Part shown: piece after piece, positions 13,370 to 27,030 of the stretch
Position numbering within the stretch: position 1 is the stretch's first letter
How the letters are laid out: each line of letters opens with the position of its first letter
Assembly (NCBI GenBank): GCA_039096225.1
Contig: JBBPEB010000015.1
Span: forward strand, 2,282,001 to 2,346,000
Origin: Blastocystis sp. Blastoise
Lineage: Eukaryota; Sar; Bigyra; Opalinata; Blastocystidae
DNA length: 64,000 nucleotides
Direction of reading: 5' to 3'
The notes under the pieces: model-generated
The model's database searches: none
What the model saw: the letters and a program-made list of their open reading frames with translations, nothing else
Told to the model about the DNA's origin: nothing
Position numbers and translations under genes: made by a program

Positions 13370-16300
13370 ATGTCAACAAGTGATTTTCTGTTAACTGAAG
13401 ATAAATGTATTTGAATATTATTAAGAAATATTTATTTGGTTTTTTAGATTTATTTACATTTCAAGAAGAGACGAAATTATGGATTTCTAGAGAATTTATT
13501 GAGAAATATAAACAATTTCCCTTTTACGATATTATAAAACACTCTGATAAATATGAGGATGGTACTTATTATATAGATATACCTTCTTCTCCTATGGAAA
13601 AAGTGATTGATTTTTTTATGGATGATAATCAAGATATTTTTACTTTAAATCTACGAGATAGTTATGATATGTATACGACTCTTCTTAATTATTCGGTTGT
13701 AATTGATAATGAGAAACAGGATGATTTATTATTTCATATTAAAGAATTATTTATAGAATATTTAAAAGAAAATAATTATAATATAAATGGATATTCTATT
13801 AAAGATATTCAATCATATCTGCCTATGAATTTATTTAATGATGATTGGAAACAAATATCTATAAAAGGTAGTTCTATTTTATGAATTATATAAATATATA
13901 TATATAGGATTATTTACACCTCAACGAATAAGTGAATTCTTATATTATTCTCTTCTATTTAAAATGATGAATATTACTGATGTTTATATTGAATGTATAT
14001 ATATGCTTAGTTAATTAAAAGATTATATATATATATATAGATGATTATGCATCAAATATTCCATTAGAGTATATATATCCTTCAAATATTAAAGAAATAT
14101 TCCCTTTATTAATAGAAATGAAGATAACTGGTATATATATATAATTAACATATATATATAAAATATATATAAAATTAATAAATATATAAAATATAAATAT
14201 ATATATAAAATTTATATAAATTATATATATATAATTAACATATATATAGTGAATACACATTATAAGAAGACTGAACTATTATTAAATCCAGTTAGTGATG
14301 AATATATTATGGAATATATTCGTTTATTTGAAAAGAATGATAATAAAAAAGATCATACTGATAGTTATAATTATTATACTGAATCTGAGATGAATGAATA
14401 TAATAAGATTTCTTCTTTAGATACTAATAATATACATTATTCACATGATTTAGTTGATTCTTATAATGCAAAAAGACGAAAGAATCAGTTAATAAAGATA
14501 TATAAAAATATAGTGAATGAAGCTATATATACAAATGATTATTCGAAAGTAGACATTAATGAAACAGAAAATGAATATATATTATATGATCAAATCAGAA
14601 TTATATATGATTGTATATATTTATATTAGTATATAATTATTTAATTTATTATTATTATTATATATAGATGAAACAAATGATAAAACATTCCTGTAAATAT
14701 TTATATTAATTTTTACTCTGAATTTATACATATATTATAAATAGTATTGAAGAAGTATCTTCAGAAATTGTTATATCTCAATTATTAAGTCTTCCTTCAC
14801 ATTTTTCATTTTCAAAGATTGCATTTAATTCATGTAAATAAATAATATAATAAAAATAATTTTCTATTTTAGATATTGACTCAAAATACGAATCTATAAT
14901 TATTATTAATGCATTTGAAAAAGGTGTTTTTGATTCCTTAACTACATTAAATGTAAAGTGGGGTATTTCTATTATTGTGTTTATTATTATATATATTTTT
15001 TAGTATAAATTAATAAAGTTATTATTATTATTATTAACCAAATTATTATTATTATTAAATACATATTATTATTATTATTTATTATAGTTAAAAATTTGAC
15101 TAGTCATATTGATGATAATCTATTTATGAAAATAATGACAACTCATATATTTCCAAATGTTACTACACTTGAATATAACTATGATTGTACTATATATATT
15201 AATATAACATAATATATATATATATATATAGATTACTTTCAGTTATCCTCTATAAAGAAAGAAAACTTCCCGAAACTCCATATTCTAGACTGCCATATAG
15301 AAATGAGTAAATTGTTTATATCTATATAAAAACTATATTTATATATTAGGTATTGATTTTGATTCTATTTTTCCTTTGGATTTCCTATCTATGATTGATA
15401 CTATTCAAATAGATAAAGTTGATGACAATCAAGAATATGAATTAGCTTTACTTTTAGACGATTTAGCTTATATAAATTTGATTCATATTAATATAACGTG
15501 TAAGCAATTAGCACAATCAAATTCAATTATATTGACTTTATTATTATCATTTTTTATATATATATAGCTAATCTAGTTTATTATTTTCCACATTTACGAG
15601 AATTATTAGACAAAAATCTTATTTCCTTTGATGAGCTTTATAGTATTCTTTATATATATTATTATTATTATTATTATACTTATTATTATTAATATATATT
15701 ATTATATATAGTTAATACTAATGATTCTGATAATGTCAAGAAGTTGGATTGCTTTGAAAATTATAAACAAAATATTGATTGTTTAAATATTGAATTCAAT
15801 GGTTTGCATTTATAAATATATAGTTAGCATATACTATTATTACTTATAGATGATGAAAGACATGAAAACAAGAATTCTTTAGAACGATTTTTAAAGAGTA
15901 ATGTATTACACTATTTGAATAGTTTAAGTGTCTTATGTATGTATATTTATATATATATTATTATTATCATTTTTATTCTATTTGAATAATAATATCTATA
16001 GTTGGTAGTAGAATAAGTATAGAGTATTTAACATGGATATCAAATATCATTAATGATAATAAGATTAATACTATTCATGAATTAACGATTGATTTACGTA
16101 ATATAACAGTATCTTCATCTGAATATATAACGGCATATGAGAATATAATGGAAAAATTAATTTCTAAGGCTTCTATTATAAAAATAGATCGTAATCATTT
16201 ATATATATAATTATTATATATAATAATAATTATTTACAAATTTAAATATTTTTATTATTAGATTGCTACATGTCTTTTATAAATCGATTAATTCCTAAAG

Positions 16301-17251
16301 GTTGTTTTCATAATACAACTCAATTAACTCTAAGTATATATATAATTATTTATATTATTTAAATGTAAATTATGATATAGTTCATCTTATTATTATATTA
16401 TTATAGTAACTTATGATGTACCGGATGATAGTTTTTATGAACTATGTAATACGGATCATTTTACTCAAATAAAATCTATCGAATGTGGTATATATTAATA
16501 ACAATAATGTATTATAAATCATGAATAATTATGTAAAATACTTTTTCATATAAAATACATATAATATTCAATATTACATATTTATAGATATACCTAGGAA
16601 TAGACGGTGGTTGAATAATTTTAAAGAAACATTATGTGAATATATTGATAATACTAAATTTCCATTATCAACTACTATTCAATTAAGTGGTATGTCCTTA
16701 ATAATAATACTATATGTATTCATTAATCATATAAATTTATTCATATAGTTTCTGTGAGGGGTTACGTTATTGATTCTCATACTTCTGTTCTTCGGTGCAA
16801 ACAGGATAATAATACATTTATAAATAAAATTATTGGTACAAAAGGTATATATAAATATATCTTATTAGAGAAATATACTTATTTAGATAAAGAGATGAGT
16901 AAATTTGAGATAGAAACGTTATTAGATTGTATAAATGAAAATAAAACTCAAAACATAAGAAGTTTAAAATTATGTATTTATATAAATATTTCTTATATTA
17001 TTTCTTTTTTTTATAGATATTTATGATGAGGAACAATTGTCAAAACTTATCAATTTTATTACTATTGGAAAGATTCCTAAATTGAAAGAGTTTTTGTTTT
17101 ATATGGGTATGCATATAGTTATTTAAATTAATAATGCTATATAGGTAATGATATTTCAGATGAAAAATCTAATATGTATAAACAACAATTGAATGATTCT
17201 ATATTTATTCAAGAAAATCATGTGAATTATAAATTTGGCATATTTCATTAA
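13370..17251 (+). CDS. Large leucine-rich protein, paralog of the neighbouring - gene
   Basis: Function not recognised. The first exon is 13370-13406 (MSTSDFLLTEDKY). It is spliced by a conventional 41-base intron to YLFTFQEETKLWISREF at 13448. This start was chosen because it restores alignment with the - strand paralog. The N-terminal domain ends near YYIDIPSSPMEKVIDFFMDD. Next come SNIPLEYIYPSNIKEIFP (shared with the paralog), a charged insert, and a chain of roughly fifteen short exons. Leucine-rich units include THIFPNVTTLEYNYD, NFPKLHILDCH and KIPKLKEFLFYMG. The stop is TAA at 17249-17251, after VNYKFGIFH. Short repeating exons of 60-150 bases suggest a solenoid (LRR-like). No membrane segment or catalytic motif is visible. 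Confidence 0.6.
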
Positions 17252-18303
17252 TTCTCTTGTATATATATTTATATCTTATATTATTATATTTTTTATGAAT
17301 ATCTTGTCATTATTTTTTTTCATATATTAACGTGTCTATAATGTATATATATATATAATTTAATTAATATTGTTTCTTATTTTATTTCAATAAGATAACA
17401 CTAGTGTTTTAATAGAATAAGAATTTTCAATAATATATATATAAATGATATAAATAGAGTAGAATACCATAAAATGTTTATTATAAATTTATTTTGAAGT
17501 ATTCATGAAAAATTAGATTAATAAATAGTCATAAAGAATTATACTTATAAGAATGATATCCCAAGTCTAGTTACAATCTATTTTAAAACCAATATATTTG
17601 AAAAAGTTGTTATACATATATATTATTCTGTTTCAAAATAAATATTTATTTTGAATGTATATTATTTCTTTATTCTATTTATTATAATTAATGTGCTTGT
17701 ATAATTCATAATTTTGACATTATATATATTAAAGTTTACATATTATTATAACTAGTTATATCTATGCATATGCTCATGATTATTTATTATATAAAATAAC
17801 ATTGTTTATCAATATAATAGCGGATACAAATATATAATATTTATGTTATTATCTTAAAATAGGTGAAATATTACATGGAATGATATATATATGGTTTTCA
17901 ATATTTATTTTTTAATACATTCTCTTTAAATAATTAGTTGTTGCTTTAAAAGTATTAAAATCATATTGCTTCATGTTATAAAATGATGATTATATAATTA
18001 ACGAGACTATACACATAATACTTACATTAGTTTATTGATACATCAACTATATAAATAAAATTTAGTTTATTATGAAAATAAAACAAATCAACAAAACCAA
18101 TAAAACAAGAAAGCTTATACATTTTAATACAAAGAATGTAAATATAGAAAAGTGCTTTTATAAATAACATACAAGCCATATTGTAAATAAAATATTATGA
18201 TGTTTTTAATATATGATAAAATGAATGAAATTTATATAATAATCAATCAATAGTATCATTTATATTTATTATAAGACAATCCTAGAAACAGGGACCACTA
18301 CAA
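17252..18303. other. Convergent intergenic region, no gene seen
   Basis: AT-rich DNA between two 3' ends. I found no start codon followed by a usable exon, and no structured RNA. Confidence 0.55.
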
Positions 18304-19510
18304 TCAATAATACCTCAAATTGTTAGGGTTACAAAACACAGTCAAAACGGAGAGAATAATCTTGAGGATACCATAAATGATCATCATAAATGATGTTTCT
18401 ATTAGATGATTTACAAATAAATTTGAGAAAAAATTATCAGCATTCATATTATTTCTACGTTGATCGTCGATAAGTGAATAAATGTTATAGGTTTCCGAAG
18501 TTATATATCCAAAGAAAAAAAAGCCAAGCAAAATAATCTATATTTTATAAAACAAATAGAATAATAATGGAGGAATATATATATATACCATTAAAACAAA
18601 AGGAATGCAAAAATAAGCTAAATTTATATCACGCCCATTCATTTTTAAGTAAGCACATATAGAAAAGCCAAAAAGAAAAATAGAGTATAACAAAACATCA
18701 CAATCACAACAAATTGTATCTCTATTGTCTATAGCTCCCTATAATTTATAATAGAAATATATAATAATATTATACATCTTGACAGCCGCACATACACATT
18801 AGAATACTATATAATATGCATATTATCATAATAAAATATATATATATATATATATACAACTTCAAAAAAAAGCATATGAAAAAAATCCATAGAAGTATAA
18901 ATATAATATTGTATGACCATTCTAATATTTGATCATAGATTAAAGAAGCTATTAGAATAGATATAACAGGAAGGATCATATTTGGCCTTTGAAGATTAGA
19001 AACTAAAGCGTCCTCAGATCTAATAGAACTAGAAACATTTAATATATGATATATATAATGAGAATATTTATGATAATAATGAATTAAAAAATATATTTAT
19101 ATATTAATTATTACACATATAATAGATTCAATACTTACTCTATAAGAATAGCTGTTATCCATAATAAATATCCCAAAAAGAATGGACATAAACCTATAGT
19201 TAAACTGAACAAATGAAAATCGACGGAAAGACAGAAAGTCACTGTTGATATTACAAAACATAAAATTGATGTTTTTAAAATACTATAGAAGAAAATAAAT
19301 AATTATTCAATATACATAAATTAGTAAATTATAATAATTTAATTATAGATATATATATATATACAAACCAAAAAATGCCTCTAAAGAAAACTCACAGACT
19401 TGAACAATAAAGCACCAAAAAATTATAAAAATATCTAATATAAAAATAGGTATCATAATATATGTAAATTTCCATTCAATAATAGATTCTATTCGCAATC
19501 CTAATAGAAC

Positions 19511-19541
<31 letters not shown>

Positions 19542-20601
19542 AAATACATACTTGGAAAAACAATCATTGGAATAAAATCAATAAAAAGCGCAATTATCAT
19601 AACATATTTCATAAAAAAACAATTTTCATTATATTTATCCTATATAAAATAATATAATAATAATGATAATATAATAATAAACAATATACTTGAAATTTCC
19701 AAAATTCATCATATAGAGATAATGCGTTAACAAAACCAGTTGATGATTGATTTATATGTTCCAAACTTATGTTTACTACATCATTTGAGGTTTCTGAAGT
19801 AATTGGATTATTTGTTTGTAAAGAAGGATCAATGGCAATTAAAGTTTGGTCATTAATAGCAGAACTCTGATTATTTTCTATCCAATGAGGATCATTAGCA
19901 TTCAAAAGAAGATTCGCTGTTTCTGATTTATTTAAATTAGTATTAAAAGCTGGATCTAATATATCCTTAATTCTCAAAGGAACATTCGCTGTTTCTGATT
20001 CATTTAAATTAGTATTATTAGCTGAATCTAATACATTATTAGCATTTGAAGGAACATTTGCTGTTTCAGATTCATTTAAATTATTATTATTAGATGAATC
20101 TAGCACATTATTAGTATTTGAAGAAACATTTGTTACTTCTGATTCATTTAAAATAGTATTAGAAGTTGAATCTAACACATCATTCGTATTTGAAGAAAGA
20201 TTCACTACTTCTGATTCATTTAAATCAGTGTTAGAATTTGAATCAAATACATAACTAGTACCATCCCCACATTGATCATAAGATTGCTAAAAAAAAATTA
20301 AAACAATCAAAATAATTACATTACTCTTTTTATTGGATCAGAAAGAATCTCGTATGCTCTTTTATATACTTGTAACTACAAGAAATAAAAAAAAAAAAGA
20401 TAATGAACAGCACATACAAAACTCATCACAGATTCATTAGTATTATTCTCAGCATCATAACATTTACACAAATTATTATATTGATTCTATATAGAAAATA
20501 TCACTATAAGATTGTTGAAAAAATAAAATACTGTTATTGTTTCCAAAGTTGAGTCAGGAGCTACACCAAATAATTCATAAAGTCGAGTGTTTTGTGACAT
20601 T
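18304..20601 (-). CDS. J-like multi-pass membrane protein with 24-residue repeats
   Basis: ATG at 20601. The first three exons give a J-domain-like region: LYELFGVAPDSTLETIT, then NQYNNLCKCYDAENN, then YKRAYEILSDPIKRQSYDQ. Helix I and helices III-IV look normal, but where HPD should be the protein has CYDAENN, so Hsp70 stimulation is unlikely. About five repeats of 24 residues follow (NNVLDSxxNTNLNESETANV; DNA 19893-20252). Then come at least six hydrophobic segments, for example FMKYVMIIALFIDFIPMIVF, WKFTYIMIPIFILDIFIIFW and MILPVISILIASLIYDQILE. The segment RIESIIEWKFTYIMIPIFILD recalls the TMEM185/TMEM60 family (loose). Last residues are NPNNLRYY, stop TGA at 18304-18306. Probably an ER or endomembrane protein. 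Confidence 0.65.
19893..20252 (-). repeat. Five 72-base repeats coding a 24-residue unit
   Basis: The word TTAAATGAATCAGAA (or a near copy) recurs about every 72 bases on the - strand. Unit: SSNTNNVLDSxxNTNLNESETANV. Copies nearest the membrane part are the most diverged. Confidence 0.85.
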
Positions 20602-20658
20602 ATGAGAATAGAGAAACGTAACAGATAAAAATAATTATTACTTCTATCATCTACTAAG

Positions 20659-20735
20659 ATATTCAACCATAATCTTTTGAAACTTGTTAAAGAAAATATT
20701 TGCTTTACAAGTTTCAAAAGATTATGGTTGAATAT
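20659..20735. repeat. Perfect 29-bp inverted repeat (long hairpin)
   Basis: Arms 20659-20687 and 20707-20735 are exact reverse complements, beginning ATATTCAACCATAATC and ending GATTATGGTTGAATAT. Pairing can extend inward past one bulge (TTAAAG with CTTTA), leaving a small AT loop. It lies 58-134 bases upstream of the J-like start codon. It could act in the 5' UTR as RNA or in DNA as a protein site or cruciform. Confidence 0.9.
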
Positions 20736-20744
20736 AAAGTATTT

Positions 20745-20782
20745 TATCCGGTTTAAACCAGATAATTAACCGTATCCGGTTT
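20745..20782. promoter_or_regulatory. Paired TATCCGGTTT elements
   Basis: TATCCGGTTT occurs at 20745-20754 and 20773-20782, 28 bases apart in the same orientation. The first overlaps the palindrome GGTTTAAACC. CCGG is rare here, so two copies next to the hairpin suggest a binding site pair. Function is inferred. Confidence 0.45.
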
Positions 20783-21206
20783 TTTGTAATTCTCTAAAAG
20801 AATCACTTAAAGCGTCTGAAAACATCAGGAAATCATTTTTCCCACGGTTATTAGTCTTTTTACTCAGGTTTCTCTTCAAGAACATATATACAAAGAATTT
20901 TGAACCGTGAAGAATCGCGACTATTTTTTTAAATTGCCCATTTTTTCAAAGATATTATTTTACTAGAATTGAGCAACAGTTTTTTGTATCTTAGAATATG
21001 TATACTGTATTTATTTTTATTGTTTTATAAGTATAATGAATTTTAAAGTATCAAATAAATAATTGTTATAACTAAAATAAAACAAAGTTTGAATAAAAAC
21101 TCAAACCAAACAATAGACCTTTAATAAAATGAATTATATAAAAATAACAATATATATCAAAAAAAAGATCTTCGTTAGAAAGGAATATATCATTTATGCT
21201 TCACAT

Positions 21207-24200
21207 TTACTTGGATCTTAATTGACAAGTACGATTAATAATAATATGAGCAGCTCTACTATCATTATCTACAGCAAAATAACCAAGTCTCTCAAATTGA
21301 ATATGATCATTTCTCTATATATTATATTGAATAATATATAGAGAATAAGTGTAATATGTAATTATAATATATATATATATATATATAGAAAAATAAAATT
21401 ACATATAATATAATAGATACCTTATTATAATTAAGAACAGAAGGTTCAATATAAGCTTGAGGAACAACAATTTCACTATTCGTATTAATATGTTCGACCC
21501 AATCTTCAATAACAGCAGGATTTTGATCTAAGAATAAATAATCATAAAGACGGATTTCCGCGGTTATAGGAGCTTTATTTAATTGACTACCACAGACCCA
21601 ATGAATAGCACCAAGTTTCTTATTATGTTCAGCAACTTGCTTTTCTTTCTCTTCATCAGATAAAACAGTATATATATATAGTTATATACATGATAAAGAA
21701 TACTATTAATTGAATAAAAATTTATATAATATAAAAATGCATATATTTAAAAAATATATAATATATATAAATAATAGCATATAATATATACGTAGCATAG
21801 ACTTTAGTGATTTTACCATTTTCATCGGTTTCTACTTTATCACATTTAATAACATAAGCATATTTAAGAGAGACAATTTTCCCTGGAGCAATACCTAAGA
21901 ATTTAGGTTCATCAACAGTCTTAACATCATCTCTATCTATATAGACAGTCTTTTGGAAAGGAAGAGAACGATTTCCTTTAGTAATATCTTTAGGGAAAAG
22001 AGGAGCAGTAATAGTTTCAAAATGATCATCAGAAAGATTAGTTAATATACATTCTACTGGATCTAATACACAGAAAGCACGTGGAGCGGTATCTTCAAGA
22101 TATAAACGTACATAATGTTCTAATCTACTCCAATCAATATTTGTAGTTGTTGTACGAGTAACCGAAATATCTTCACAGAAATTATTAATAGCTTGAGGAG
22201 GATAACCTCTTCTACGTAATCCCTTAATAGTAGGCATTCTTGGATCATCCCAATCACGTACTATATGATGTTCCACCATATACTTCAGGCGACGCTTGGA
22301 AAGAACAGTATTGGTTAAATTAAGACGACCAAATTCCCATACATGAGCTCTCCACACATTTAATTGATCGACTAACCAATAATAACTCTCTCTACGAACC
22401 TATAAAATAGATAGATTATTTATATAGCGATTATTATAGAATATAATAATAGAATAATAATAATAGAATAATAATAATATAATAGAATAATAGAATATAA
22501 TAATAGAATAATATAATAATATAATAATAATATAATAATAATAATATAATATAATAATAGAATAATAATATAATATAATATACTTCAAATTCAAGTGTAC
22601 ATAAAGAATAATCGATATTTTCAAGTGAGTCTACAAGACAATGTTGGAAATCATAAGAAGGATATATACACCATTTATCTCCTACGTGAGGGTGAGGTAT
22701 ATATTTAATACGATAAGCAACAGGATCCCACATACAAGGGTTAGGATTATGCATATCAATCTTCATTCTTAAAGTAGCCTAAAGGGTATTATTATTAGTA
22801 TATAATTAATAGTTTATATAAATAACAATGAATAATAATGTATAATAAAAATAAATAATAATAATAATAATATATATATACAGCTCCTTCTTCATATTTA
22901 CCATTCTTCATATCTTCAAATAAACGAAGATTTTCTTCAACAGAACGATTTCTCCAAGGAGATTCAGGATTTAAATCTTTATACATATATATATTATTAA
23001 TAATAATAATTATTATTATTATTATTATATATATACCTTTACGACCACCTTCAGAATTGACTTCTTGAGCGATTTCACGACTCTTCTTAATCTCTTCAGC
23101 AGTCTATATATATATAGAATATATTATATATTATATAATATAATATAATATTATATAATATAATATATATACTTGATGACAAACATAAGCTTTACCCATT
23201 TTAATTAATTGAATAGCAAATTGATATAACTATATAATAAATATAATAATAATAATAAATATAATAATATATATATATATATATAATTTATCAAAGTTAT
23301 CTGAGGCGAAGTTGATCTTGACGGGATTCCAGCCTAACCAATGAACGTCTTCCATAATATTATCAATAAACTCTTCTTTCTCAGCACTAGGATTTGTATC
23401 ATCAAAACGTAATAAACATTCACCTTCTCTATATATATACATATATATATATATATTTAAACTAATAAAAATATTTTTTTGACAAAAAAAAATCATATAT
23501 TATAGAATAATTCTATTTTTTAAAAAAACAAGAAAAAATCAAAAGTAAATAATACTAATAAATATATATTTATATATACTTTCCTGCTTTTTCGAAAGCT
23601 CCCTTAAAGTTAAGATACATAGATTTAGCATGACCAATATGAATATAACCATTAGGTTCAGGAGGGAAACGTGTACGGATTTTACCGCCAGTAACCTTCA
23701 AATGCTCTTCAATCAACTTTTCACTATTCTTAGCACTTGCTAAATCTCTAAATATATTAATAATAAAAATATTAATAATAATAAATATAATAAATATAAT
23801 AAATAATAATAATAAATAATAAATACCTAGCTTCAAAAGCATCAATTTCTCTCTTGGGTTCTTCAGTCTTTACAACTTCAACCTTTTCCTTCTTCTCTCC
23901 CTTACCCTTCTTAGTAGTCTTCTTAGCAGCTTGAGCCTTTATGAAATATAGAATATAGAATATTCAAAATACTGGAAAATATCATGAAAAGAATATTAAA
24001 TATATATATATCATTAAAAAAATATAATTTATATATACAGCTTTATCTTCTTCAGTAATAGGTCCTAATAAAGCAAGAATTTGTTTATCAAGTTCATCCT
24101 TTATCATTTTACCATCAGCCCATTTTGTTCTTCCTTCTTTAAAAGCATAACTATATATATAATAAATAACATAAAATAATAATAATAATAAATAACATAA

Positions 24201-24766
24201 AATAATAATAATAATAAATAACATATAATAATAATAATAATAAATAATAATAAATAACATATAATAATAATAATAAATAACATAAAATAATATAACAACA
24301 AAATATATATTTACAGTAATTTAGGAATAGAGAAACAATATCTTTCAGAAAGAAGAGCTTGCTTGTTTTCTTCGATGACAGATTTAACGGCTTCAACAAT
24401 TTCATCAGCAGTGACATCGATACCGACACCAGCTTTTTGCTCTAAAAGAGGCATATCAATAGGAGCATCAGCAGCTAATGACTTAAGATAAGCAAAAGTT
24501 TCAGTGATTTGTAAATTAGATTTTATTTTTCCATCAACAATCATCTTTAAAATAGTAGGACGATGTTGAGGACAAGATCCAGGGAAAGAATTAACACAAT
24601 TGTAAATTAAATTACCAACAGCCTTATCACAACCATTCTGAACTCCAGCTTCAATAATAGCAGCAGACAAATCAGCAGCCTTCTTCTTAGCCTTTAAAGT
24701 GTTATCAATTGTCTTAGTATCTAAGCCAATAGACTCAAACAAAGTCTTCATTTGATCCTCTTCCAT
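21207..24766 (-). CDS. QARS: Glutaminyl-tRNA synthetase (cytosolic, eukaryotic type)
   Basis: It charges tRNA-Gln with glutamine in the cytosol. ATG at 24766 ([16 protein letters not shown]). The first 240 residues form the eukaryote-specific N-terminal appendage. A Lys-rich linker follows ([18 protein letters not shown]). The class I catalytic core has the HIGH signature in [16 protein letters not shown] and the KMSKS equivalent in [12 protein letters not shown]. Other core blocks are [24 protein letters not shown]-like [11 protein letters not shown] and [15 protein letters not shown]. The anticodon-binding beta barrels follow, ending [14 protein letters not shown] and TCQLRSK. Stop TAA at 21207-21209. 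About eleven introns, most with TA ends. Total about 780-800 residues, normal for the family. No missing catalytic block was seen. Confidence 0.96.
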
Positions 24767-25651
24767 TCCTGAACGTATTCACAAAGAAAAAATCTATAAA
24801 GTATTTTTTATCATCTTGAAAAGAAGGGCTCGTCATTATCAACTCTAAAAAATAGTGAAGACAATTTTTGTGAAAATTGGTGTTGGGATGGTAGAAACAC
24901 CGGGAAATGGTGATTATCGTTTTTCCATTGTTCTAAGGTTTTTATAACTTAGAATGATGGAATAACCGTGAAATACAAATGCTGTTCAGAGATTAGTCCC
25001 TATTGAGAGAGTAAAGATTTTGTTTGATCATAGGGATCATTTGAAGGATTCTTATAATACTTATTTCTTTGTTGATATATATATAATTAGAGTGTTTATG
25101 TATTTAGTATCGTTTTTATAAAAAATTTGAAGCGTATTTACTTGTTGATTCCCAAACTGTTGAGTTATTCATTATGTTATTTCAGCGAGAAAACCGAATT
25201 TACTTATTTAATTTGATGTGACTGATGTTAAAAAGGTCTGTGGAAAGTGATTCAAATCGATTATTATCAAACAACGCAATAAAACTAGTTTGAATTATTC
25301 TTCCTTTATCTGCGTATATGAAAGAATTTTATTGCTTACATCAAGCATATTACATTGTCTACCATTGATTTAACCATCAAAAAATAAATATAATCTTATG
25401 AAAGTCTATGTTTAAAAGAATTACTTGAATAGAACTATAAATAAAACTTTCATTTTTATGAAAAAAATAGCTTTTTATCTTATTGTTCTAATTAGACAAA
25501 AGGAAAAGTAATTAATGACAATAAATCAAATAATATAACTTAAACAAAAAAAAATAAAAATAAACATGAATTTCATTTTTTCAATAGGGCAAAAACGAGA
25601 AATGTTCTTGTTTTTTGTTCAGAATATATTTTTGTTATTATTTAGCTAAAT
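24767..25651. promoter_or_regulatory. Divergent intergenic region between GlnRS and an LRR gene
   Basis: It contains both promoters and a 13-bp hairpin at 24925-24960. A 19-codon ATG reading frame at about 24889-24948 (MVETPGNGDY...) is too short to support as a gene. Confidence 0.5.
24925..24960. repeat. 13-bp hairpin with two G-U pairs
   Basis: CCATTGTTCTAAG (24925-24937) pairs with CTTAGAATGATGG (24948-24960) around a 10-base loop. Two positions pair only as G-U/U-G, which favours an RNA structure over a DNA palindrome. It lies 159-194 bases upstream of the GlnRS start. Confidence 0.6.
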
Positions 25652-26763
25652 ATGAGTTTAAACAACTTAGAAAAGAGCTTGGAAGCATTTCAGAATAGAT
25701 GCAAAACATATTATGGTGATCATGAGAATGTTGTTGATATACGAGATGTACCTAATATTTGGCAGGATATAACTTTTGACTACAAAATATTTGCATATTA
25801 GTAAGTCTATGTATTTTTTTCATGATAATTTGACTGTATATAGTCTTTCTCTTGTTATGTATGATGGTGTTCGAAATTTATCAGATCGTAAATTAATCGT
25901 TCTACATATTTTAATTGAAGTATGTTTCGTTTTATAAGTTTTCTTTTGGTATTATTTGTTATGTATGTATATAGAGTTATCTGAATGATCATAAGATAAT
26001 CAAAGATCTTCCTAGTTTATTTATGAAATATATGAAGGCAGGTAAATTAATAAAAGTTATCTTATTATTTATAATTATGATTTATTTCTTTAGAATGTGG
26101 ATATATCAAATTGATATCAGTTCTTAAAACCAATACTCTTCAATATAAATATAGTATAATTTTATTAGTATTATATTCATTTTTTTTTATTATTGATGAA
26201 TTATTTATTTTATAATTTTATATAGTTGAAGGTGAAATAGAGTTTCCTTCATCTACTTCATCATTAAAGTATAATACTAATAAGAATGATGAAGAAGAAG
26301 AAGAAGCAATAAACAAGTTTATTATTTATCAGAATGATATTGATTCTTTAGAAGATGGTTTAGAATGGAGTAAGCCAATGGATATGAATGAAAAAGAAGA
26401 AGAAGGAGAAAAAGAGGAAGAAGAAAGTAATAGTGATAATGATGATACCGAAATAAGTGAAGAAGAAGAAGAAAATGATAATAATAATAATAATGAAAGT
26501 ATATCAAATATAAAAATTGAAAAAGGTGAAGAAGGTGAAGTAATTCAAGAAGAATCCGTTTCATCTATATATATAATTCATATTCTTACTACATGCTTAG
26601 CTTTTTGTATTCAATATAATGAATATCATCCAACCGTAACAGATGTTGTTGAATTCATGGAATTATGTCTTGATGACAAACAAAATGTCAATAAAGCTCA
26701 GGCTATTGTTCTTTATACTCTCCTTCTTGTATATATATATATATTTATTTATTTATTTATTTT

Positions 26764-26794
<31 letters not shown>

Positions 26795-26974
26795 TTATTA
26801 TTAAAATATATATAGGACTCTCTTCGACGAACCTCTATTAAATATACTTCTATTCCTGAATCTATAGAATACTTAAAACATGAGTCTATTTATATATTCA
26901 TCGATTTATTTCTATTTCGATATATATTTATATATAGCTATTTCTTATCTTCAACAAGGGATTACAAATCTCTC

Positions 26975-27030
<56 letters not shown>

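Larger units (their letters stand above)
20602..21206. promoter_or_regulatory. Upstream region of the J-like gene, with structured elements
   Basis: It lies between the J-like start (20601) and the GlnRS stop (21207). It holds the 29-bp inverted repeat, two TATCCGGTTT copies, and the word CCCACGGTTATTAG at 20841, described separately. Confidence 0.6.

Noticed and set aside
24889-24948. 19-codon frame upstream of GlnRS as a regulatory or coding uORF
   Set aside because: It is on the strand opposite to GlnRS and has no following exon; kept only as part of the intergenic description.
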